A DNA stretch of 32,964 bases, from positions 1-32,964 of the forward strand of contig DAITMB010000053.1 of the NCBI GenBank assembly GCA_036835375.1. Reading direction: 5' to 3'. Both the position numbers and the translations under genes were made by a program. Positions 1 through 6,700 of the stretch are shown in pieces (the first letter of the stretch is position 1; each line of letters begins with the position of its first letter). A model generated the notes under the pieces. It ran no database searches, was not told the origin of the DNA, and saw nothing but the letters and a program-made list of their open reading frames with translations. Source of the stretch: JANQTF01 sp036835375 (lineage in GTDB: Bacteria; Bacteroidota; Bacteroidia; J057).

Positions 1-961
1 CATTGCGCCAGGCCTGCTCGCGCTGCTGCATGTAGGCCAGGGCCTTGGAAAAGGCAAAGGGCAGCGGTCGCTGCGCGGCTATTTCCTCATAAAGCCGGGC
101 CGCAAAGTCGGTAGCGAAGGTATCCAACACCGAGGCACCCATGCCGATGACCGCCGGGATGCCCTGGGCTACGAGCCGTAGGCTCAGCCCCTGAAGTTCG
201 TCCCCGGCGCTGCCGCCCATGCCGGTCTGGCAGGAGTTGAGCACGAGCAGGGGTACGGTGGCGGTTTTGTTGGGATTCCCTTTGAGGGCCTCGGCGAGTT
301 CCTTGTCGGTTACAGGTCGCCGTTTTTGGGTGATGAGGTCCTCCATCTCCAGCAGGCCCACACCCTCGTGAAAGCCGCCATGACCGGAAAAATGCACGAT
401 GTGGTATTCTCGGCGCTCTATGCGCTGGGCCAGGGTTTCGAGGCAGGCGTCCTCGGCGAAGTCGAGCTGCACCTGTCCGGCCTCCACCAGCGGCTCAAAT
501 GCCCGCTGGATGGCCAGTTCTTCGTCTTCATACGACAAGCGGCGGTGCTGCTCCGTGTCTGCCGGGGAGCTGACCATCACGAGCACCCGCAGGGGCGGCG
601 GGATCTGGGGCAGGTAGGGTTCCGTAGCCCAGTGGCCTTCGGCGCTGCGGGCGAGGTGCAGGTTCACAAGCTGGTGCAGGCGCTCCTTCCGGCCCGGAAA
701 GCGCGCCATGCGCCAGGGTAGGTTGAGGGGCTCCGCTTTGTGGTGCTGCAACACAGCAGTGGTGTGTTCGCTGCTGCGAAGCTGCTGCTCAAGCGGCTCC
801 CAAAGGGAACCTGCGATGGCGTCGCTGAGGGCCTGGGAGAGGGCGTCTTCTTCGTCGGAGGAAAGGGGTAGCCTGTTTTCGAGGTGCTGGTGCAGCGGCT
901 CGTAAGCGGCGAGCAGGTTCTGAGGCCGCTCCACTTCGAGCGGAAATAGGGTCCAGTTCAT
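1..961 (-). CDS. CHAT-domain caspase-like protease, N-terminal part (runs off the left edge)
   Basis: Reading the minus strand from an ATG at 961 gives 320 codons with no stop up to the window edge. An in-frame TGA at 1000-998 with no other ATG between makes 961 the only good start. Residues 1-120 form a helical, acidic N-terminal part ending in the 'LNLPWRMARFPGR' stretch that often precedes CHAT domains. From residue 124 'LRVLVMVSSP' opens an alpha/beta caspase-like fold. The catalytic dyad is visible: His194 in 'VHFSGHGGF' and Cys244 in 'LVLNSCQTG'. CHAT proteins are cysteine peptidases of the caspase/separase clan and often carry extra repeat or effector domains, which would lie outside the window here. 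Substrate and partners cannot be seen. The gene looks clearly more G+C-rich than its neighbours (63% and 70% in lines 1-60 and 421-480 counted by hand). No Shine-Dalgarno or convincing promoter was found upstream. Confidence 0.88.
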   Translation of the reverse strand, partial: MNWTLFPLEVERPQNLLAAYEPLHQHLENRLPLSSDEEDALSQALSDAIAGSLWEPLEQQLRSSEHTTAVLQHHKAEPLNLPWRMARFPGRKERLHQLVNLHLARSAEGHWATEPYLPQIPPPLRVLVMVSSPADTEQHRRLSYEDEELAIQRAFEPLVEAGQVQLDFAEDACLETLAQRIERREYHIVHFSGHGGFHEGVGLLEMEDLITQKRRPVTDKELAEALKGNPNKTATVPLLVLNSCQTGMGGSAGDELQGLSLRLVAQGIPAVIGMGASVLDTFATDFAARLYEEIAAQRPLPFAFSKALAYMQQREQAWRN

Positions 962-1518
962 GGGGGGTGTTTCGTGGCTTGGGTTTGGATACTGTTTTCA
1001 GGCTTGTTTCCCTGCTGACGAGCTGATGAGTCTCCATCCCACCTGCGCTGCCGAAAATTAGTCGCGCCCCGCAGGCGCTAGGGTTGACGCAGGGTTTTCG
1101 GGTGGACATCAGGTAGTAAAATATAAGATTTGTGGCAGGTAAGATACAACAGCCGAGCGAAATAACAGCTCTCAGCAGGATGGATTCATGCGAGAATATT
1201 GTTGGTACGACAAGGGGGGGGGCGATCCTGCGTGTGTGAGAATCGACGGGAGAAACGCCCCAATCTCTTGTTAGCGATCAAGGAGGGCGCCATTCTAGGT
1301 CTTGTTAGATTTATTTTCAACCGAAGCACAGCTGCCGAGACCCTATATTTCCCCCAAAACCGCCCTCCCAACACCAATATCTCCACCCTCCCAACCCGAA
1401 GTGACAAACGAAGTCCTTAGCGTCCACTGTCACTATGCCGAACAAAAAGGCGAAGGGGCCTGTTGAAATTCATGATTATCTCGTAAAATTGCATTCCTCA
1501 CCTCCAATTTCCTGACTT
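962..1518. other. intergenic region between divergent CHAT and lipoprotein genes
   Basis: This 557-base stretch separates the divergent CHAT gene and the UPF0323-type lipoprotein gene. Short open frames on both strands around 1186-1420 have no protein-like features and read through each other. It contains a run of nine G at 1214-1222, far from either start codon. The only functional signal I can propose is the promoter at 1463-1491. Confidence 0.6.
1463..1491 (+). promoter_or_regulatory. candidate Bacteroidota-type promoter for the lipoprotein/ATP-grasp pair
   Basis: TTG at 1463-1465 is followed after 18 bases by TAAAATTG at 1484-1491, matching 7 of 8 positions (the four unspecified-or-matching ends included) of the known Bacteroidota -7 element TAnnTTTG. 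Transcription would begin near 1495, leaving a leader of about 24 bases before the ATG at 1519. The assignment rests on motif and spacing only. Confidence 0.4.
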
Positions 1519-2106
1519 ATGACTCCGCCCAAGGATTTTACTCGATTTGTCCAATGGAAGCCTGTCGCTCGCAAGGGGGGCATGTACCTGCTTGTCGCTG
1601 GGATTCTCGCGGGTGCGCCTGCTTGTTCCTCCGACCAAGAGCAGGAGTATGAAGTGGTCACCACTTCGGTGCCTTCACAAGGTGTCGTCACGACCATTGA
1701 GGAGGTGTCGCCAGATCAGTTTTCTATCGTGAGCGAAGAGGTCGTGGCCGATGTCAGCCTTTCTCGCTTCATCATTCACAAAATGGACGGCAGCATCGAC
1801 ACCCTGACGCTGGAGCAAAGCCGGGCGCTCATCACCCCCGCCGATACGACCCAAATGTCGGATCAGCGCGGAAACGCTCATTCTCTGGGCAGTGTGCTCT
1901 GGTGGGGAGCCAGCGGCTACATGCTGGGCCGAATGTTGTCTCGCCCGGTGTCGCCTTACGCGTATCGTGACACGCGCGGATACGCCTCAGGAAGCTCGGC
2001 AGGCGGAACGGTGAGCTCGACTGCACGCACTGTTACTACCCGGCGACCCATCAGCGGCGGCCGTTCCGGTTTTTTTAACAGCTCCAGATTTAGAAGTGGT
2101 AGCTAA
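1519..2106 (+). CDS. UPF0323-like lipoprotein
   Basis: This gene encodes 195 residues. A hydrophobic segment (residues 22-35) ends in the lipobox 'LAGAPAC', so Cys36 should be lipidated by signal peptidase II. The residues after it (SSDQEQEYE) are acidic, as in Bacteroidota lipoprotein export signals, which suggests possible surface exposure. The mature part has a short beta-rich region ('VVTTIEEVSPDQFSIVSEE'), a 'GSIDTLTLEQSRALI' segment, a glycine-containing hydrophobic stretch 'SLGSVLWWGASGYMLGRML' and a Ser/Gly/Thr/Arg-rich tail. From memory this order matches the UPF0323 lipoproteins of Campylobacter and Helicobacter, which also sit next to a glutathionylspermidine-synthase-family gene. 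That shared neighbour is the best support. The stop overlaps the next start by 11 bases. The molecular function of the family is unknown. Confidence 0.75.
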   Translation: MTPPKDFTRFVQWKPVARKGGMYLLVAGILAGAPACSSDQEQEYEVVTTSVPSQGVVTTIEEVSPDQFSIVSEEVVADVSLSRFIIHKMDGSIDTLTLEQSRALITPADTTQMSDQRGNAHSLGSVLWWGASGYMLGRMLSRPVSPYAYRDTRGYASGSSAGGTVSSTARTVTTRRPISGGRSGFFNSSRFRSGS

Positions 2107-3277
2107 ACATTCGATCTCTCAACTCCCGAACCATCTTTTTGAAGAGTTGGGATGGGACTTTTTTGTGTCACCTGACGCTGGCGATTACCTCAGCTCAGAA
2201 CTGGTGCTGGTGAATGAAGCAGAAGCAGAAGCCTACCACGAAGCAGGCATCCGGCTGTATGAGCTTTTCTGTGATGCGGCAGACTACGTGGTTGAGCACA
2301 ACGAATTCGAGGCGCTGGGCATTCCCGCTAATCTCATTCCGCTGATCAAACATACCTGGGAGGACGATCGGCATGTGCATCTCATCGGGCGCTTTGATTT
2401 TGCTGGCGGGATCGATGGATTGCCGATCCGGCTTATTGAGTTCAATGCAGACACCCCTACGTCCATTCCCGAGACAGCCATCATTCAATGGGCGTCGCTG
2501 CGGGCCAATGGCCTTGATGAAGATCGCCAGTTCAACACGCTGTATGATGCCTTGACCGAAAATTTCCGCCGCATGGGGCTGTGGAACCAAGAGCTGGAGC
2601 ACCGCATCCTTTTCTCGACCCTGCGCGATGCACCTGAGGATGAGCACAATGTCTCCCTTCTGATGGAAGTGGCACGAGAAGCAGGCTTTGAAGTGGAGTT
2701 TGCCTATGTGGATGAAGTGACATTTTCTGCCGAAGAAGGGATTTTCATTGAAGATCGCGAAGGCGGATGGAAACAATGCCCTTTTTGGTTCAAACTAATC
2801 CCTTGGGAATACATTGCTTACGATGAGCCGGAGCTTGCCGAATTATTGACCAAGATCGTGGAGCGGCGCCTGGCTGTGGTGTTGAACCCCGCCTACACGT
2901 TGCTCTTTCAATCCAAAGGAATTCTAAAGGTCCTTTCTGACCTTTTTCCAGAAGAAGCACTATTGCTTAAGACGAGCTTTCGGCGACCCAGCAACCCCGG
3001 AAAAGGCTATGTCGAAAAGGTGATTTTTGGAAGGGAGGGCAGCAATGTCGTTATCTACGGTCCTGATGGAGAACCCCTCTCCGAGCGCGGCGGCGAATAC
3101 GGTCATTATCCTTCGGTGTTTCAGGCCAAGGCTCAGTTGGCGCTGGACCGGGAGGGATACCATTATCAGGCCGGGCTCTTCTTTGCGTGGGAGCCAGCGG
3201 GCTTGGGTTTTCGCCGCAGTCGCGACCTCATCATGGACGATCGATCCCAGTTTGTGGGGCATTATGTGCAAGACTGA
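2096..3277 (+). CDS. glutathionylspermidine synthase family ATP-grasp protein (YgiC-like)
   Basis: The protein has 393 residues and starts with GTG at 2096, inside the last codons of the preceding lipoprotein gene, so translation is probably coupled. It has the family hallmark 'FNADTPTSIPETAIIQW' (about residues 122-138). Further family blocks are 'PFWFKLIPWEYI', 'VLNPAYTLLFQSKG', 'LLLKTSF' and 'GYVEKVIFGREGSNVVI', the last two fitting the ATP-grasp nucleotide site. The C-terminus 'FVGHYV' resembles the family end. The length matches stand-alone YgiC/YjfC-type enzymes, which carry the synthetase domain but lack the amidase of E. coli Gss. The family forms amide bonds with ATP, but the real substrate of YgiC-like members is not established, so glutathionylspermidine synthesis should not be assumed. 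The pairing with a lipoprotein resembles ygiB-ygiC and the Campylobacter UPF0323 locus. Confidence 0.9.
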   Translation: MVAKHSISQLPNHLFEELGWDFFVSPDAGDYLSSELVLVNEAEAEAYHEAGIRLYELFCDAADYVVEHNEFEALGIPANLIPLIKHTWEDDRHVHLIGRFDFAGGIDGLPIRLIEFNADTPTSIPETAIIQWASLRANGLDEDRQFNTLYDALTENFRRMGLWNQELEHRILFSTLRDAPEDEHNVSLLMEVAREAGFEVEFAYVDEVTFSAEEGIFIEDREGGWKQCPFWFKLIPWEYIAYDEPELAELLTKIVERRLAVVLNPAYTLLFQSKGILKVLSDLFPEEALLLKTSFRRPSNPGKGYVEKVIFGREGSNVVIYGPDGEPLSERGGEYGHYPSVFQAKAQLALDREGYHYQAGLFFAWEPAGLGFRRSRDLIMDDRSQFVGHYVQD

Positions 3278-3308
3278 GCAGAGGAGCGGATCAACGAATG
3301 AATTTTGG

Positions 3309-3403
3309 TTCTCTGACAAAAATGGCGGAAAACTCGTGCTCTAACCCTCATAAGGGTAAGGAAACCCTTATGAGGGTTAGTATGCGCCAAAATTGTCAGA
3401 GAA
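3309..3403. repeat. long interrupted palindrome, possible MITE-like or transcription-terminating element
   Basis: The inner arms are a perfect 17-base inverted repeat, CTAACCCTCATAAGGGT at 3341-3357 and its complement at 3364-3380, with a six-base loop (aaggaa). The outer arms are a perfect 11-base inverted repeat, TTCTCTGACAA at 3309-3319 and TTGTCAGAGAA at 3393-3403. Between them the arms are imperfectly complementary and unequal. Each inner arm also contains its own small ACCCT/AGGGT dyad. No T-tract follows, so it is not a typical intrinsic terminator, although its place 31 bases after the ATP-grasp stop would suit an RNA 3' end. Confidence 0.85.
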
Positions 3404-3426
3404 CTTGAATTTTTTGGTGTGAATGT

Positions 3427-3453
3427 GCTTCCCCTCTTGAGGAGAGGGGAAGC
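3427..3453. repeat. perfect 11-bp hairpin
   Basis: GCTTCCCCTCT (3427-3437) and AGAGGGGAAGC (3443-3453) are perfectly complementary with a five-base loop. There is no following T-tract. It stands 23 bases beyond the larger palindrome and may belong to the same element or stabilise an RNA end. Confidence 0.75.
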
Positions 3454-3731
3454 GACGTGTTGCGCGGCACTTCGGGCGTTTCCTGCGATACATTCGGCGG
3501 AAATTTGAAGGAAAAACAGTGGTGGAATGGAGGAAAAGGATCCAGCGTGGGGTGGAATGGGAGAAAACGGCGAGAAATCCCGGTAGAGCGAGAATCAAAT
3601 ATTCCAGATATTACAACGGAGATATAGTTCGATTGATAAAAGTTATTTCATCTGAAGGCCTCCATTGCGCCTGTTGGCGGGCAGATTCTGTGGGCGAAAG
3701 CAGAGATCGAATCGACCTTACATGACACTAG

Positions 3732-3760
3732 TTTGTCTCATTCGCATTTCAGTAATTTCG
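3732..3760 (+). promoter_or_regulatory. candidate promoter for the 17-PKD surface protein
   Basis: TTTG at 3732-3735 is followed after 17 bases by TAATTTCG at 3753-3760, a 7 of 8 match to TAnnTTTG. The predicted transcription start falls at about 3764-3766, next to or on the ATG at 3765, so the message would have almost no leader. The call rests on motif only. Confidence 0.35.
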
Positions 3761-3764
3761 CCCA

Positions 3765-6700
3765 ATGAGACGGTCCACAATACAAATTATTATCGGGAGT
3801 ATAATATCTATTCTCTCGATGTCGCCCATCTTTGCTCAACCCATTGCCGCATTTACATCGAACCTGACCTCCGGCTGTTCCCCGCTGGTAGTCTCCTTCC
3901 AAAATCAATCCACGAATGCCGTTTCGTATGAGTGGCAAACGGGAAATGGAAGCTCTCTGCTACAGAATCCCACGGTGCTTTATACTGCACCGGGGACATA
4001 TCCTGTGACCCTGGTCGCGATCGACGCCCAGGGATTACGAGATACGCTTGTGTACCAGCAGTACATCACAGTGTATGCGAACCCGCTAGCCCAATTTTCG
4101 GTGAACCAGACCCAAGCCTGTGCGAAGGTGTCGCTGAATTTCAGCGACTTTTCTCAGCCCGGCAGTGGGGTTCTTACCCAGTGGTCCTGGGATTTTGGCG
4201 ACGGCAAAAGTAGCAGCCTTGCCCAGCCAGCCCATGCTTATACCAAAGGTGGGAGCTACCCTGTATCGCTCACGGTCACCAACCAGTATGGGTGCAGTCA
4301 TTCGCTCCTCAAGAATGCCTATGTTGATGTCCAGGAGCTAGATATGGCTTTTTCGGCATCTCAAACGGTGTCTTGTGGCGCTCCCCTCACGGTCACATTC
4401 AGCCCGGTGCAAACCGCTGGTCTGACGCATGCCTGGACTTTTGGAGATGGTGGCAGTGCTGCCGTGGCGAGTCCTAGCCATACGTATCAGGCCATCGGAT
4501 CCTACGATGTGACGCACATCGCCGAGGATGCACAGGGCTGTCGTGACACCTTGGTTGAAGCTTCCTTCATCAATATCGGGGCCAATACCCTGTCTGCCTA
4601 TGCGGCAGATTCTAGCCTTTGCACGGGCGACACTGCCTTTTTCACCGCACAGGCGCCTCCGGGGAGTTTGGTGACATGGGACTTCAAAGACGGCAACACA
4701 GGCAGCGGGATCCATCCCAAACACCTCTATCAAGCAGCCGGTAGCTACACCGTGGATGTCACGATCTTCGATCCGGGGGGCTGCCAGGTCTCTCGCTCCA
4801 TCCCGATGGTGGTCCATCAGCGGCCATTTGCGGATTTCGCAGTGGCAGACACCAATGTGGGGTGCTCCCTTCCTTTTTCTGTGGACTTCGTCAACCTCAG
4901 CACAAACGCGACCAGCTACACATGGTTATTTTTCACGAGTACTGGTGGCGTCTCCTATCTACAGGATCCTACGAAGATCTACCATGAATATGACTCCTTT
5001 CATGTGCGCTTGGTGGCTTCCGGGACAGGCGGATGCTTTCAAACGCGGCAAAAGAATCACTACATCAGAATCTTCCCGATGGAGCTTGGTTTTACAGCGA
5101 ATGAGACGGGTGGATGTGCTCCTTTCCCCGTCACGTTTGAAGACACAACCAAGAGCTATTATCCGATCGTGAGCTGGCATTGGGACTTTGGCGATGGTTC
5201 CACGGGCACTGGTCCCAATCCGCAACACGTGTACACCAGCACGGGAGTGTATGACATTACCTTGATCATCACCAATAGCCAAGGCTGCACGGACACCTTG
5301 TTCAAAGAAGAATACATTGAGGTGGGAAGCCAGCCCAGCGCTGATTTCGTGGCAGATACCCTCTCAGCCTGCGCCCTGGGGCCCATAAATTTCATCAATC
5401 TCTCCACGAATGCGCTCTCCTACCTTTGGCTATTCGGTGATGGAGACACGGCCATGTCGGTCAATCCCACCCATGGATTTGCAGCAATCGGGCCGATGGA
5501 TGTGGTGTTGATTGCCAAAAACCAGGGTTGTGCGGACACGCTTTTCAAGCCGCTTTATATTGATGTATTGGCACCGCTGCCGGTGATCGGCATGACAGGG
5601 CGCTATCTATGCGATTTGACTGAGACGGTGCATTTTTTAAATCTATCGGTCGGGGATGACACGTGGCAGTGGACGCTCCCAAACGGCAGCGTGAGCTTGG
5701 ATTCTGTGACGAGCTACAACTTCACACAGCCCGGTCAGTATCCCATTACGCTCAAAGTAGCCAATCTCTCGACAGGTTGCGAGGCAGAAGTTACCGATTC
5801 GGTATATGTGTGGCCCATCACAGCGGCGTTTAGCATGGTGCCGACGGCTGGTTGCTTACCATTTACGGCACAGTTTCAGGATCTTTCCTCAGGGGCGAAT
5901 CGCTGGGAATGGGATTTTGGAGATGGCGGCACGAGTGTGGCCCAGCACCCAAGTTATCTGTTCAAAAAAGGGGGGTACTTTCCCGTGAAGCTAACGGTGG
6001 AAAATAGCTACGGCTGCAAAGACACCCACGTGATCGATTCGGTGAGGGTATCCCTATTGGCTCCGAAAATTCTCACGAATAGCCCCCTCAAGGGATGTAC
6101 TCCCTTAGCAGTGACTTTTCAAGACAACAGCACGATCCAAGGCACCAGCATTGTTTCATGGCTCTGGGATTTTGGCGATGGCAACAGCTCCACTGCTCAA
6201 CATCCCACCCACACATACACCCAAGCTGGAGAATTTACTGTGAAACTCACGATTGAGGACGATTTGGGCTGTAGCAAAACCCACATTTATAATCAAAAAG
6301 TGGTTGCTACCAATCCACAACCCAGTTTCACCGTGCAGCCACACGTGGCTTGTCCGGGGGTGCCTGTCACGTTTATTTCAAGTTCTACAGGGCTGGGGAT
6401 CAGCTACTTGTGGGATTTAGGAGATGGGAGCACTTCTACGCAAGCGAATCCCAGCTATGCCTATGCCGACACAGGATTCATGGATGTGAGCCTCACTGTG
6501 AGCGATATCCATGGTTGCTCGCGGACCCTCACACAAGGGCAAGCCGTGAATGTGCGTCATTTGTGGGCCGAATTTGTTGGAGACACCCTCTTTGCTCCCT
6601 GCCCACCGCTGGAGGTGACGTTCAACGCTAAAAACGATTTTCCGCACAACGGCATTTTCTATCAATGGGATTTCGGGAATGGCGCTACGGGTAATCAGTC

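Larger units (their letters stand above)
3278..3764. other. gene-free spacer with two large hairpins
   Basis: No believable coding sequence lies in these 487 bases; short open frames at 3377-3725 lack protein character. The spacer holds a long interrupted palindrome (3309-3403), a second hairpin (3427-3453) and a candidate promoter just before the PKD gene (3732-3760). Bases 3455-3730 show nothing that I recognise. Confidence 0.6.

Noticed and set aside
1214..1222. Run of nine G, possible phase-variable tract
   Set aside because: It lies in non-coding sequence about 250 bases from the nearest start codon and outside the promoter candidates.
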